Below, in pieces: positions 51,609 through 61,483 of a stretch of 64,000 bases of DNA. Both the position numbers and the translations under genes were made by a program. This DNA comes from Leisingera sp. SS27. Lineage in GTDB: Bacteria > Pseudomonadota > Alphaproteobacteria > Rhodobacterales > Rhodobacteraceae. A model generated the notes under the pieces. That model made no database searches and had not been told where the DNA came from. It was given only the letters and a program-made list of their open reading frames with translations. The first letter of the stretch is position 1; each line of letters opens with the position of its first letter. The stretch covers positions 62,001-126,000 of the forward strand of contig NZ_JAQNCY010000007.1 of assembly GCF_028368855.1 (NCBI RefSeq). The letters run 5' to 3'.

Positions 51609-52106
51609 ATGGCGATTGATTGTTTTTTGAAACTTGATAACGGCATCGTCGGCGAGTGCCAGGACGATAAACATAAGGACTGGATCGACATCCTGTCCTG
51701 GGGCTGGTCGATGTCCCAGTCCGGCACCACCCACATGGGTGGCGGCGGCGGCGGCGGCAAGGTCGACGTCCAGGACATCCAGGTCACCAAATACGTCGAC
51801 AAGGCGACCCACGATCTGATCAAGCGCTGCTGCTCGGGCGAGCACATCAAGTCCGGCCAGCTGGTGGTGCGCAAATCCGGCGGCACCGCGCCGGTGGATT
51901 ACCTCAAGATTGATTTCGAGGATGTCCTGATCAGCAACTACCAGACCGGTGGCAGCAAGGACGGCCTGGACCGGGTGCAGGAAACCCTGACCCTGAACTT
52001 CCGCCGCTTCCAGGTGACCTACACCTTCCAGGAGCAGACCGGCGCCGCAGGCCCGGAAAGCCAGGCGGGCTGGGAAATCGCGGAAAACCGCGAGTGGGCC
52101 AAGTAA
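51609..52106 (+). CDS. hcp: T6SS inner tube protein Hcp (TssD)
   Basis: 165 residues, Hcp family (FLKLDNGIVGECQDDKHKDWI ... TLNFRRFQVTYTFQEQTG). Hexamer rings form the expelled tube and can carry small effectors. A Gly-rich loop (GGGGGGGK at about 44-51) is longer than usual. AAGGAG 7 bases before the ATG is the best ribosome site in the operon, fitting its high demand. A GC hairpin follows at 52139. Confidence 0.96.
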   Translation: MAIDCFLKLDNGIVGECQDDKHKDWIDILSWGWSMSQSGTTHMGGGGGGGKVDVQDIQVTKYVDKATHDLIKRCCSGEHIKSGQLVVRKSGGTAPVDYLKIDFEDVLISNYQTGGSKDGLDRVQETLTLNFRRFQVTYTFQEQTGAAGPESQAGWEIAENREWAK

Positions 52107-52138
52107 GCCCGGACCAGACCGGTCCCAAACAAAGGATC

Positions 52139-52160
52139 CCCGGGCACAGGCTTGCCCGGG
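52139..52160 (+). other. GC-rich hairpin after hcp
   Basis: CCCGGGCA and TGCCCGGG form a perfect 8-bp stem with a 6-base loop, 33 bases after the hcp stop and 73 bases before tssE. There is no T-run. It may protect the hcp 3' end or partly terminate transcription, which would set hcp above the downstream baseplate genes. A shorter GGACC/GGTCC repeat lies just before it (52111-52125). Confidence 0.5.
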
Positions 52161-52232
52161 AATTCAGCTGGCGGCCTGCCTCCCCTTGCGGCCGCCGGCG
52201 TCTTGCAATGTTTCCAGATTTCAGGTGCAGCC

Positions 52233-52823
52233 ATGCCGCGGGGTGACGCCGACAATTCCGATACCGCCCGGCGCCCCTGGCAATCCGGCAGAAAGGCCAA
52301 GACCTCGCTGCTGCAGGTCTTCCGCGCCGCCCACCTGGAACATGATGCCCGCAGCAACCGCGGCAAGGCCGGCGACGGCACCGCGCAGCTGACCAAGGCC
52401 CGCAAGCAGCGCCGCTTCGGCGTATCCGAAAGCGAGCTGCGCGCCCACCTCGAGGCCGATCTGGCGGCGCTTTTGAACACAACCCACCTGGAATCCGCTG
52501 TTCCGCTGGATGACGTGCCGCATGTGGCCGGTTCCATCGTGAACTACGGCTTCCGCGATCTCAGCAGCCTGGGCGCGCGTGAGCTGAACACCCCCGCCGT
52601 GGTCGAGACCCTGCGCCAGTCGCTGCTGCGGTTCGAACCCCGACTCATCCCCGCCAGCCTGGATGTGCAGATCCGCGACGGTGACGGCCGCAAGCACCAC
52701 CTAGCTGTGGTGGTGTCAGCCGAACTGATGGGCGATCCCGTCGACGTGCCGCTCGACTTCGATGCCGAGGTGGATCTTGGCGCGGGCAAGATGACGCTTT
52801 CCAAACTGCGGATGACTGCATGA
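52233..52823 (+). CDS. tssE: T6SS baseplate protein TssE
   Basis: 196 residues, gp25-like baseplate protein (VAGSIVNYGFRDLSSL, IRQ-type segment LRQSLLRFEPRLIPASLDV). It has an N-terminal extension of about 50 residues rich in charged residues compared with the usual 140-170 residue family members. ATG 52233 follows CAGG with suitable spacing; the frame is open further upstream. Overlaps tssF by 4 bases (ATGA). Confidence 0.9.
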   Translation: MPRGDADNSDTARRPWQSGRKAKTSLLQVFRAAHLEHDARSNRGKAGDGTAQLTKARKQRRFGVSESELRAHLEADLAALLNTTHLESAVPLDDVPHVAGSIVNYGFRDLSSLGARELNTPAVVETLRQSLLRFEPRLIPASLDVQIRDGDGRKHHLAVVVSAELMGDPVDVPLDFDAEVDLGAGKMTLSKLRMTA

Positions 52824-54742
52824 AACGGGCCCTGCGCGACGCCTACAACCAGGAACTCGGACTGCTCAAGGAACGCGCGGCGGAGTTCGCCGCGGAATAT
52901 CCCGGCCTTGCTGACCGGCTGGGCGGGCTGCTGGAGGAAAACCTCGATCCTGCGGTGGCGGGCCTTCTGGAAGGCAGCGCCTTCCTGTCTGCCCGCGTCC
53001 AGGTCCGGATGGACGAGGAATACCAGACCTTCACCCGCGAACTGCTGGAGCAGATCTTTCCCGATGCGCTGGCCCCCACGCCCAGCGTCATGCTGGCCCA
53101 GGCACATGTCCCCGTGGACAGCCCCGACATCGAAAACGGCCTGCATTTCCAGCCCGGCAGCTACATGGACGCGCGTTTCCTCGATGCCCAGCAGCGGGTT
53201 TCCTGCCGGTTCGCCATGGCCGCGCCCCTTTCGGTCTGGCCGGTCGCGGTTACCCAGGCCGCCTATCACGCCAGCGCCGGGCCTATTGGCGCGCTTGGCC
53301 AGGAGATCGCCAGCGGCACCAAGGCCGGGCTGGTTGCGGAACTCACCCGGCTGGGCGGGGACGACGCCGGCGCCGCCAGCTTCCGCACTCTGGCAATGGA
53401 CAGCCTGACCTTGCATTTCACCGCCCCGATGGACCAGGCCGCGGCGCTTTATGAGCAGGTCTTCTGCAACTGCACCCGCATTTCGCTGCGCTGGCTCAAT
53501 GCGCAAGGCGATCCGGTCTTTGCCCGCCTGTCCCTAAGCCAGCTGCACAAAATCGGATTCGACCCTGACGAGCGGCTGTTTTCCCATCAGAAACGCCTCT
53601 TCAGCGGTTTTGCCCGCCTGCGCGAATTCTTTGTTTTCCCGCGGAAATTCCTGGGCCTGCGCCTCAGCGGCCTGCAGGATGTGCTGCCCCATGTCCGCGG
53701 CAGCACGCTGCAGATCATTTTTGAGTTCAGCACCGCCCGCCAGCGGCTTGCAACCGCGATGGAACCGCATCATCTGGCGGTGAACGCCGCTCCGGCGGTC
53801 AATCTGTTCGAGGAAATGTCCAGCCAGCTGCATCTCGACCGCAAGCGGCATGAATATGCGGTTGTGCCGAATTCCAGCCCTGTCACCCACTACGAGGTGC
53901 ATCACGTCAGCCAGGCCTGGGCCCATTACAGCGACCGCAAGGGCAAGACCGAGGTGCATCCGCTCTATGCGCTGCCGCCCGACGGCAAGGACCCGCGCCA
54001 GACACTCTATTACACTACCCGCCGCAAACCGCGCCGCCAGACACTGAGCGAGCAGCGCAACGGCGCGCCGCGCAACAGCTACCGCGGCACCGAGACCTTC
54101 CTCAGCTTCTATCAGCCCGAAGGCCACGACACCCTGAACCGGCTGCAGGTCAAACTGCTCTGCTCCAACCGGCATCTGACCGAATACCTGCCGATCGCAG
54201 GCAGCACCGATGCCTTCCAGCTGAGCGACGACCTGTCGGTGTCGCTGGCCTGCCTGGCCGGACCCACACCGCCGCTCGACAGTCTCGCGGACAGGGAAAC
54301 CGCAGCCAGCCACCGGGCCGGCGCGGGCGACACCTACTGGCGGCTGATTTCCTACCTGTCGCTTGGCACCCACGGGCTGCAAAGCCCTGACGGCGACGGC
54401 TCCGCCGCGGCGCTGCGCGAGATGCTGTCTCTGTTTGCCGACCTGTCGGACACCGTCAGCGAAGCCCAGATCAGCGGCATCCGGCGGCTCGACTGCACCC
54501 CGGTCACCCGCACGGTCGCCGCGCCGGACGGCTATTACACCGCCCGCGGCATCGAGGTGCGCGTCACCTTTGACGAAACCGAGTTCGAAAGCACCGGCAT
54601 CGTGCCGCTCGGCGCGGTGCTGGACCGTTTCTTCGCGGAATACACTGCCGTCAACAGCTTCACCCAAACCGTGATCGTCAGCCAGCAGCGCGGCGAGATT
54701 GCCCGCTTTGCCCCCTGCTCCGGTACCGGAGCGCTGCTATGA
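52820..54742 (+). CDS. tssF: T6SS baseplate protein TssF
   Basis: 640 residues, TssF/ImpG family (YNQELGLLKERAAEFAAEYP at the N-terminus is the signature, with PSVMLAQAHVP and FEFSTARQRL further on). Forms the baseplate wedge with TssG, TssE and TssK. Coupled by 4-base overlaps on both sides. Confidence 0.95.
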   Translation: MKRALRDAYNQELGLLKERAAEFAAEYPGLADRLGGLLEENLDPAVAGLLEGSAFLSARVQVRMDEEYQTFTRELLEQIFPDALAPTPSVMLAQAHVPVDSPDIENGLHFQPGSYMDARFLDAQQRVSCRFAMAAPLSVWPVAVTQAAYHASAGPIGALGQEIASGTKAGLVAELTRLGGDDAGAASFRTLAMDSLTLHFTAPMDQAAALYEQVFCNCTRISLRWLNAQGDPVFARLSLSQLHKIGFDPDERLFSHQKRLFSGFARLREFFVFPRKFLGLRLSGLQDVLPHVRGSTLQIIFEFSTARQRLATAMEPHHLAVNAAPAVNLFEEMSSQLHLDRKRHEYAVVPNSSPVTHYEVHHVSQAWAHYSDRKGKTEVHPLYALPPDGKDPRQTLYYTTRRKPRRQTLSEQRNGAPRNSYRGTETFLSFYQPEGHDTLNRLQVKLLCSNRHLTEYLPIAGSTDAFQLSDDLSVSLACLAGPTPPLDSLADRETAASHRAGAGDTYWRLISYLSLGTHGLQSPDGDGSAAALREMLSLFADLSDTVSEAQISGIRRLDCTPVTRTVAAPDGYYTARGIEVRVTFDETEFESTGIVPLGAVLDRFFAEYTAVNSFTQTVIVSQQRGEIARFAPCSGTGALL

Positions 54743-55830
54743 ACGAAATCCAGCCCGTTTCCCAGGCGGCTGAAACCCTGACCCGGCGGGAACGGCAGCA
54801 ACAGGCGGCCTCAGGCACTGGCCTTTTTGCCCTGCTGCGCGAGCTGGAGCGCCGCGCCGGCGTATCCGGCAAGCCCCGTATCGGCAAAAACAGCAGGCTG
54901 CGCGATGCCATTGTGCATCTGGGGCAGGACCCGGCGCTGGCCTTTCCGTCGCGCGATCTGGCGCGGGTGGACCTGACCAGCAGCACGCCGCGGCTGCGCG
55001 CCCAGTTCATGGGCCTGTTCGGCGCTTTCGGCGCGCTGCCGCTGAACTGGACAGAGGAGGTGGAATCCTGGTTCGCCGCCGGTGATGAAAGTTTTGTCGC
55101 CTTCTGCGACATCTTCACCGCCCGCTTTCAGGAGCTGTTCTTCCGCGCCTGGTCTGATGCCAAGGCCATCACCCAATTCGACCATCAGGACGGCGACCGG
55201 TTCCAGGCCTATATCCTGTCGCTGCTTGGCTGCGGCACCCCGGCCCTGCGCGGCACCACGGGCCTCAGCGACATGGCGAAACTGCAGCTGGCACCGCTGG
55301 CTGCAGGCCGCGTCAAAAGCCCGGTGCGCCTGCGCCAGATGCTGGAGCTGCATTTTGCAGACCGCGCCGCCTTCCGCATCGAGGAACACGTGCCCTGCTG
55401 GCTGGACCTGGAGCCCGACGCGCTGTGCCTTCTGGGCGAACAGGGCTGCACCCTGGGCGAAAACACCTTCCTCGGCGGCCATGTGCAATCCCTCAGCGCC
55501 AAGATCCGCATCCACGTGACCGTCAGCGGACCGGCCTCCTACCAGCGTTTCCTGCCCGGCGGCCCGGATCACGCCAGCCTGCGCGGCATTGTGTTCTGGT
55601 ACCTCGGCCAGTCGGTTGATGTGGAAACCGCGCTCTGGATGCCGGAACCGGACATCCGCACCGCTGTTCTGGGCCAAAGCACCCAGGTCGGCTGGCTGGC
55701 CTGCGTCGGCCCCGCAGAAGAAGCCGCTGCCGCAGGCATCCCGCGGCGGGACGGCCACCTGCAGGTCAGCCGCTACCCGCTGTTCCCCGCCCCCTCTTCA
55801 GAAACCGCATTTGAAAGCCAGGCCGCATAA
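54739..55830 (+). CDS. tssG: T6SS baseplate protein TssG
   Basis: 363 residues, TssG/ImpH family (FALLRELERRAGVSGKPRIG, RFQELFFRAWSDAKAI, ENTFLGGHVQSLSAKIRI). Partner of TssF in the wedge. Starts within the tssF stop (ATGA) and is followed by tssH after 32 bases. Confidence 0.95.
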   Translation: MNEIQPVSQAAETLTRRERQQQAASGTGLFALLRELERRAGVSGKPRIGKNSRLRDAIVHLGQDPALAFPSRDLARVDLTSSTPRLRAQFMGLFGAFGALPLNWTEEVESWFAAGDESFVAFCDIFTARFQELFFRAWSDAKAITQFDHQDGDRFQAYILSLLGCGTPALRGTTGLSDMAKLQLAPLAAGRVKSPVRLRQMLELHFADRAAFRIEEHVPCWLDLEPDALCLLGEQGCTLGENTFLGGHVQSLSAKIRIHVTVSGPASYQRFLPGGPDHASLRGIVFWYLGQSVDVETALWMPEPDIRTAVLGQSTQVGWLACVGPAEEAAAAGIPRRDGHLQVSRYPLFPAPSSETAFESQAA

Positions 55831-55862
55831 TCTGCAGCCGCCCGTATTTGAGGCAGACCGAG

Positions 55863-58508
55863 ATGACAGAAATCACCATAGAGAAATACGCGGGCAAGAT
55901 GAACCGCGCAGGCTATGACGCCTTCCTGCAGGGCATGCGCCAGGCCCGCAGCGCCCGCAACCGCTATGTCGATCTCAGCCACTGGCTGTTCCATTCCGTC
56001 TCCAACCAGAACGCCGACATCTCTGTCACCCTGCGCCAGCTGGATCTGGACCGCACCCGCATGCTCAAGGATCTGTCAGCCGCGATGGACCGGCTCGACA
56101 AGAACGTGACCGAGACGCCCGGCATCAGCGATCACCTGTCGGACGCGCTGAACCACGCCTGGACCTATGCCACGCTGTTTTTCGGCGAGGCGCAGATCCG
56201 CACCGGCCATGTGCTGACCGCGCTCCTGAACGACCCCGCCCTGCGCCGCCAGCTGCTACGCTATTCGCCTGTGTTCGAAAGCATCTCTGCCGAACAGCTT
56301 GGCCAGGACAGCCGCACGCTCTGGGCCGGCAGCGAAGAGGAAACCATGCGCCCGATGGACGGCGCCAACCTCTCGACAGCTGAGGACACCGCTGGCGGCA
56401 GCCCCGCCAAGGGCGGCAGCACCGCCCTGGACCGCTTTGCCAAGGACATGACCGCTGCCGCTGCAGATATGGACCCGGTCAAGGGCCGCGACGAGGATAT
56501 CCGCCAGCTGACCGACGTGCTGCTGCGCCGCCGCCAGAACAACCCGATCCTTACCGGCGAGGCCGGGGTGGGCAAAACCGCCGTGGTCGAGGGCTTTGCC
56601 CAGTTGCTGGCCGCGGGCGAGGTTCCGCCCAAACTGCAGGGCACCCGCCTCTATGAACTCGACATCCAGTCGATGCAGGCCGGCGCCTCGATCAAGGGCG
56701 AGTTTGAACAGCGCCTGAAATCGGTGATCGACGAGGTACAATCCAGCCCCGAGCCGATCATCCTGTTCATCGACGAGGCCCACACGCTGATCGGCGCAGG
56801 CGGCCAGGCCGGCACCGGCGACGCCGCCAACCTGCTGAAACCGGCGCTTGCGCGCGGCACCCTGCGCACCATCGCCGCCACCACCTGGAGCGAATACCGC
56901 CAGCACATCGAAAAAGACCCGGCCCTGACCCGCCGCTTCCAGCCGGTCAACGTGGATGAACCCTCGGTCGAGGTCTGCTGCGACATGCTGCGCGGCATTC
57001 TGGAGCCGATGCAAAAGCACCATAATGTGCGGATCTCGGACGAGGCTATCGTCAGCGCCGTCACCCTGTCGCACCGCTACATCCCGGCGCGGCAACTGCC
57101 GGACAAGGCGGTCTCGCTCTTGGACACCGCCTGTGCCCGCGTCGCCATCAGCCAATCCGCCGTCCCCGCCCGCATCATGGACACCAAGGCGCGCATCAGC
57201 GCGCTGGAAGCAGAACTCGCGGGCAAGACCGCCGCCCGCGACCTGGGCGAAACGGACGCGGAGCGCGAGGACGGCATCCGCGCAGAGATCGAGACGCTTA
57301 ACAGCAGCCTTGAAGACCTGCAGTCCGGCTACGCCCGCGAAAAAGAGATCGTGGATCAGGTGCTTGCCCTGCGCACCGCGATGCAAACAGCAGACCCGGA
57401 CAGCAGAGAAACAGCCTCCCCCGACGCACTGCGCAGCGAGATGCACACCCATATGGCCGAACTCGACGCCGCCAGCCCTGACGACCGCATGGTCTATGCC
57501 CATGTGGACGCGCAGGCGGTGGCCTCCGTGATCTCCGACTGGACCGGCATACCCGCAGGCCGCATGGTCCAGGATGAGCTGGCGGCGGTGCTGACCCTGT
57601 CGGACACGCTGCGCGAACGGGTGATCGGTCAGGACCACGGCCTGCGCACCATCGCCAAACGGATCGAGATCAGCCGCGCAGGCCTTGCCAACCCCAACAA
57701 GCCGATCGGTGTCTTCATGCTCTGCGGCCCCTCCGGCACCGGCAAGACGGAAACCGCGCTGGCGCTGGCCGAACAGCTTTACGGCGGCGAGCAGAATGTC
57801 ATCACCATCAACATGAGCGAATTTCAGGAGGCCCATACCGTCTCCCTGCTGAAAGGCGCGCCTCCCGGCTATGTCGGCTATGGCGAGGGCGGCCGCCTGA
57901 CTGAGGCCGTGCGCCGCAAACCCTATTCCGTGGTGCTGCTGGACGAGATCGAAAAAGCCCACCCCGACGTGCATGAGCTGTTCTTTCAGGTCTTCGACAA
58001 GGGCGTGATGGAGGACGGCAACGGCCGCCTGATCAACTTCAAGAACACCCTGATTCTGCTCACCTCCAACGTGGGCACGGACGTGATCATGGAGATGGCC
58101 GGGAACGCGGACAACCAGCCCGACCCTGAACAGCTGGGCCTCGCCCTGAAACCCAGCCTGCTGGAGGTCTTCCCTCCCGCCCTTCTAGGCCGGATGGTCA
58201 CAATCCCTTATTTCCCGCTCAGCCGCGAGGTTTTGGGTGGAATTACCCGCCTGAAACTCGCCGCCGTTGCAGACCGTCTGAAAGGCGCCCATGGCACAGA
58301 TCTGGTTTACAGCCAGGATGTGCTCGACCACATCACCGCCCAATGCAACGACCCCGACAGCGGCGGGCGGATGATCGACAACGTCATCACCAATTCCATC
58401 CTGCCAGACCTCAGCCGCAAACTGCTGCAGGCGCTCAGTTCCGGCCAGGAAATCGCCCGCGTCAGCGTTTCAGCCGGCCCGGACGGCTTTGAATACGCAT
58501 TATCCTGA
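55863..58508 (+). CDS. tssH: T6SS sheath-recycling ATPase ClpV (TssH)
   Basis: 881 residues, Hsp100/ClpB-type: N-terminal Clp-N domain (about 1-160), first AAA+ domain with Walker [10 protein letters not shown] (about 232) and Walker [11 protein letters not shown], a middle coiled-coil region, second AAA+ domain with Walker [10 protein letters not shown] (about 621) and Walker [15 protein letters not shown]. Disassembles contracted TssB/TssC sheaths. ATG 55863 has GAGG 9 bases upstream; the upstream TTG is rejected. Last structural T6SS gene of the plus-strand operon. Confidence 0.96.
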   Translation: MTEITIEKYAGKMNRAGYDAFLQGMRQARSARNRYVDLSHWLFHSVSNQNADISVTLRQLDLDRTRMLKDLSAAMDRLDKNVTETPGISDHLSDALNHAWTYATLFFGEAQIRTGHVLTALLNDPALRRQLLRYSPVFESISAEQLGQDSRTLWAGSEEETMRPMDGANLSTAEDTAGGSPAKGGSTALDRFAKDMTAAAADMDPVKGRDEDIRQLTDVLLRRRQNNPILTGEAGVGKTAVVEGFAQLLAAGEVPPKLQGTRLYELDIQSMQAGASIKGEFEQRLKSVIDEVQSSPEPIILFIDEAHTLIGAGGQAGTGDAANLLKPALARGTLRTIAATTWSEYRQHIEKDPALTRRFQPVNVDEPSVEVCCDMLRGILEPMQKHHNVRISDEAIVSAVTLSHRYIPARQLPDKAVSLLDTACARVAISQSAVPARIMDTKARISALEAELAGKTAARDLGETDAEREDGIRAEIETLNSSLEDLQSGYAREKEIVDQVLALRTAMQTADPDSRETASPDALRSEMHTHMAELDAASPDDRMVYAHVDAQAVASVISDWTGIPAGRMVQDELAAVLTLSDTLRERVIGQDHGLRTIAKRIEISRAGLANPNKPIGVFMLCGPSGTGKTETALALAEQLYGGEQNVITINMSEFQEAHTVSLLKGAPPGYVGYGEGGRLTEAVRRKPYSVVLLDEIEKAHPDVHELFFQVFDKGVMEDGNGRLINFKNTLILLTSNVGTDVIMEMAGNADNQPDPEQLGLALKPSLLEVFPPALLGRMVTIPYFPLSREVLGGITRLKLAAVADRLKGAHGTDLVYSQDVLDHITAQCNDPDSGGRMIDNVITNSILPDLSRKLLQALSSGQEIARVSVSAGPDGFEYALS

Positions 58509-58543
58509 TATTGAACCGCAATCCCTTTGTTGAGAGAGTACCC

Positions 58544-59302
58544 ATGGCAGAAACCCTGGCCACCGGCCGCTGCACCGTCACCACAGACAGCCGTGAAATC
58601 ACTATTGAGGAAACCCTGCTCTACGTTGCCGAGATCAACGACGAACTGGCCCAGGCCACCGGCGTCGATCTGGTCAGCGCCGCCACTGCGGGCATCGACA
58701 GCGCCGGTGCCGTCAGCATCGTGCGCCGCCTCGGGCTGACCGGCCGGGCCTATATCAAACATGTGAACGGCAAGGACTACATCATCATCAAGGGCTACCC
58801 CGGCCAGCGCGCCACCCTGCAGGGCACCCGCTACCTCGCCAGCAATCCCAAGGTCGCCAAACTGGTGCTCAGCGGCAAGGATCTGGCCAGGGGCGCCGCC
58901 AAAATGACCGGCATCGCCATTGTCGCCTTCACCGCGCTGCGGGTGGTGGAACATGTGTTTGCGGACAATGATCCGCGGCTCACCCAGCTGATCGGCACCG
59001 TGGCCTCCGATGTGACCAAATTCGCCATCGCGGCGGGCGCCGGCTATCTGGCAGGTGTGGCCGTGGGCACCCTCACCACCATCGCCGCCGGCCCGGTCAT
59101 CGCGGCAATCGCCGTCGGCATCGGCATGTCGATCCTGCTGGACCGGGTGGACCGCAAATTCGGCCTGACGGAAACCCTGGTCCGCGCCATCGAGGACACG
59201 GTGGATTCCTTTGAAAACCCGCTGCGCAAGCTGGCCCGCCAGATCAACGCCTGGGAGCGGCACCTGGTCAATCAGGCCCTGCGCAACGCGCTGCCGCACT
59301 GA
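58544..59302 (+). CDS. Glycine-rich membrane protein at T6SS locus, candidate pore-forming effector
   Basis: 252 residues, no signal peptide. Soluble N-terminal part (1-115, including RAYIKHVNGKDYIIIKGYPG and RYLASNPKVAKL), then hydrophobic segments at about 119-139 and 156-200 rich in small residues and G-x-x-x-G spacing, and a charged amphipathic C-terminus. I associate this type of protein with genes near T6SS components, but cannot name a characterised family. Position 35 bases after tssH, the glycine-zipper helices and an overlapping small membrane protein gene suggest a membrane-targeting T6SS effector; a scaffold or accessory membrane role is equally open. ATG 58544 has GAGAG upstream. 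Confidence 0.7.
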   Translation: MAETLATGRCTVTTDSREITIEETLLYVAEINDELAQATGVDLVSAATAGIDSAGAVSIVRRLGLTGRAYIKHVNGKDYIIIKGYPGQRATLQGTRYLASNPKVAKLVLSGKDLARGAAKMTGIAIVAFTALRVVEHVFADNDPRLTQLIGTVASDVTKFAIAAGAGYLAGVAVGTLTTIAAGPVIAAIAVGIGMSILLDRVDRKFGLTETLVRAIEDTVDSFENPLRKLARQINAWERHLVNQALRNALPH

Positions 59303-59682
59303 TGTCCAGGGCCGCAGCCATCGCCATTCTGGGCGGGTTTTCCCTGCTCGGCCTGCTGGCGGCAGGCTGGGGGCTGTCGGATATCTCCGCAGCCCTAGCC
59401 GCCATGCGGGGCTGCGCCGCCGAAGCGGTGATAGACAACAGCGCCTTCTGGTTCCTCGGACTCGCCGTGCTGCCCCTGTTCCTGCTGCTCGCCCCCCTGC
59501 CCCACCGCTGGCACGCCCGTCTGCTGGGGGCCATCACCGCGCTGTTCCTGCTGCTTCCTGCCGGGGGCTTTGTGCTTTTCCAGCACAAGGCATCAGCAGC
59601 GGGCTATGTCTTCACGCCGGATCTCAGCCTGTTCGGCCTGCGCGACTTCTCCGCCCCCCGCCCGCAGCCCTGCGGCGGCTGA
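59302..59682 (+). CDS. Small polytopic membrane protein, candidate immunity partner
   Basis: 126 residues with hydrophobic segments at about 6-25, 48-66 and 74-94 and two Cys in or near periplasmic loops. No family recognised. The ATG shares one base with the stop of the preceding gene (TGATG), so the two are translationally coupled. That arrangement and the membrane location fit an immunity protein for a pore-forming effector, by inference only. The stop is 5 bases from the convergent gene's stop. Confidence 0.65.
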   Translation: MSRAAAIAILGGFSLLGLLAAGWGLSDISAALAAMRGCAAEAVIDNSAFWFLGLAVLPLFLLLAPLPHRWHARLLGAITALFLLLPAGGFVLFQHKASAAGYVFTPDLSLFGLRDFSAPRPQPCGG

Positions 59683-59687
59683 GGCCC

Positions 59688-61469
59688 TTACAGCCCGCTC
59701 AGCACCCCATCAATCTGCGCCTTGTACGCCAGCACGTCGGCGGGCACCGCAGCCGTCTTGCCCCGCCCCTGCATCTTGCGGTCGGCCCAGGCCAGCAGAT
59801 CCGCGATCCGCTTACCCTCCAGGAACGGATTGGCAGCCACCACTGCCGCACCCATGACGTCGCCGACACCCAAGGAGGGATCACTGGACAGGGCCCGGTG
59901 CGCCCCCTCCGCCCCCAGGAAATGCGCCAGATACAGGCGTCCGGCGGTGGTCTGATGCCCCCGCGCCTGCAGGTATTCCTCGTTTTCCCGAGCCAGATTC
60001 CGCACCATTTCCCGACTGAGATCCGGGTCCAGCCGCAGCGCCAGCAGCTCTGCCCGCGCCAGGCTCTGGGCCAGGTCCGGATAGTAACTGCGCATCATCC
60101 GCAGCCAGGTGCCCTCAATGAACTGGCCCAGCCCGGTGGCCGTGGACAGCGGGTTTTTGGCATCGGCCCGCCCGGCGCTTTCCACCTGCACGATCCGGCC
60201 AACCAGCGCATCCACCGCCTCTATGCCCGCGGCGGCGCCGCCTGCGGCAAAGCTGAAACAGCCAAAACCGCTGTCCGGCCCGGTACGTGCGGTCACATAA
60301 CAGCGCATCTGCCCCGACGGGCCGCCGAGACCGGCAAACAGAACCTGGCCGCCCCCCTGCCCGTCCGGGCCGGGGTTGGCGGCAAGCACCAGCGTCAGCC
60401 GGTCCTCACCGGAAACCGGGCGCTCCAAATCAAAACGCCTGGACAGCATCACGATCAGCTCGCCCGCCAGATCGGTGGCCAGCCCGTTGCGCAGGGCCGT
60501 GGAGTAAAGCGCATCCAGCAGCCGCGGCTGCTGGCCCGACCCCGTCTGCAAAGGCTTACGGCCCGACACCTGAAGCAAATCCTCCCCGGCCCAGGGATCT
60601 GCCGCGGCCTGAAACCGGCCCGGGCCGGTTTGCGCCATGCTGGCCAGATAGCGCTGCGGCCCGTACAGGGACAGTTGCAGCAGCTCCCGTCCCGCTTGCC
60701 CGAACGGCCTTGGCCGCCAGCGCAGCGCCACCAGGCTGCCCGGCGCCAGCGCGCCATCAAACTTCAGCAGCCGCTGCGCCGCCGCGCCGATCTCCTCTGC
60801 CTCCTGCCGGGTGAAGCCGTGATCCTCCAAGAGACCGCTCAGGGTCTGGGACGCGGACAGATGCAGCACCGTTTCCCTGAACAGGTACACGCGCGCCTGC
60901 GCCGCGCTGACTGTGGCGGCGCTGGTAGCCTCCCGAGACCCCGCCAGGGTATCTGCGCCCTGCCGGGCCGCCCCCGGGTCTTCCGCCGCAGGCAGCGCCC
61001 GCCGCCGATGGGCCTGGAACAGGGCAAAGTCATCGCGCTCAGACGGCAAATGCACCATCAGCTGCTGCCCGGCGGCAAACAGCTCATCCTGAACAACCGA
61101 CAACCGGGCCGGGCCGGGCGGACCTGCACGCTCTGGCAGAAAACCCGGCGGCCCCGGCAGCGTCCGGCGGCTGCCGCCCTGGCCTTCCTCCTTAAGCCGC
61201 AGCAGCATCGGTGCGCGGCGCAGGTTCAGCATCGCCCGATTTTGCGCCTGCTGCCGGACCGGTTCTGCAGCGGCTGCTTCGCTCTGCGGCATCATGGTCA
61301 GGCGGGCGTCTTCCTCTATCCCGCGGTTCAGCGCCCAGAACAAAGCCGCCGCGGCCACAGCCGCCAGCCCCGCGCCGCCCGCACCGAGCCGGACCGCCAG
61401 CCGCCGCCGCCGTCTGGCCACCGCCTTGGCTTTGGCCCTGTGAAAGACCGGATCAACCGGGATACCCAT
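59688..61469 (-). CDS. Membrane-anchored lytic-transglycosylase-like protein
   Basis: 593 residues: Arg-rich cytoplasmic start (AVARRRRRLAVR), one membrane segment (about 28-47), a low-complexity linker, an OapA/M23-N-terminal-like domain (about 200-395, SASQTLSGLLEDHGF ... ALYSTALRNGL ... SGEDRLTLVL), and a C-terminal lysozyme-like SLT domain (about 418-570) with candidate catalytic E430 in IVQVESAGR and NPLSTATGLGQFIEGTW. The OapA-like part usually precedes an M23 endopeptidase; here it precedes a glycan-cleaving fold. Third gene of an operon with the DUF1036 and caspase-fold genes. It may remodel peptidoglycan for T6SS passage, or act on it as an effector. Confidence 0.8.
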   Translation of the reverse strand: MGIPVDPVFHRAKAKAVARRRRRLAVRLGAGGAGLAAVAAAALFWALNRGIEEDARLTMMPQSEAAAAEPVRQQAQNRAMLNLRRAPMLLRLKEEGQGGSRRTLPGPPGFLPERAGPPGPARLSVVQDELFAAGQQLMVHLPSERDDFALFQAHRRRALPAAEDPGAARQGADTLAGSREATSAATVSAAQARVYLFRETVLHLSASQTLSGLLEDHGFTRQEAEEIGAAAQRLLKFDGALAPGSLVALRWRPRPFGQAGRELLQLSLYGPQRYLASMAQTGPGRFQAAADPWAGEDLLQVSGRKPLQTGSGQQPRLLDALYSTALRNGLATDLAGELIVMLSRRFDLERPVSGEDRLTLVLAANPGPDGQGGGQVLFAGLGGPSGQMRCYVTARTGPDSGFGCFSFAAGGAAAGIEAVDALVGRIVQVESAGRADAKNPLSTATGLGQFIEGTWLRMMRSYYPDLAQSLARAELLALRLDPDLSREMVRNLARENEEYLQARGHQTTAGRLYLAHFLGAEGAHRALSSDPSLGVGDVMGAAVVAANPFLEGKRIADLLAWADRKMQGRGKTAAVPADVLAYKAQIDGVLSGL

Positions 61470-61483
61470 CGCTGCCCCGCTGC

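Noticed and set aside
56256-57974. 572-codon minus-strand frame inside tssH
   Set aside because: The plus strand encodes ClpV with both Walker motifs; the minus frame has no domain.
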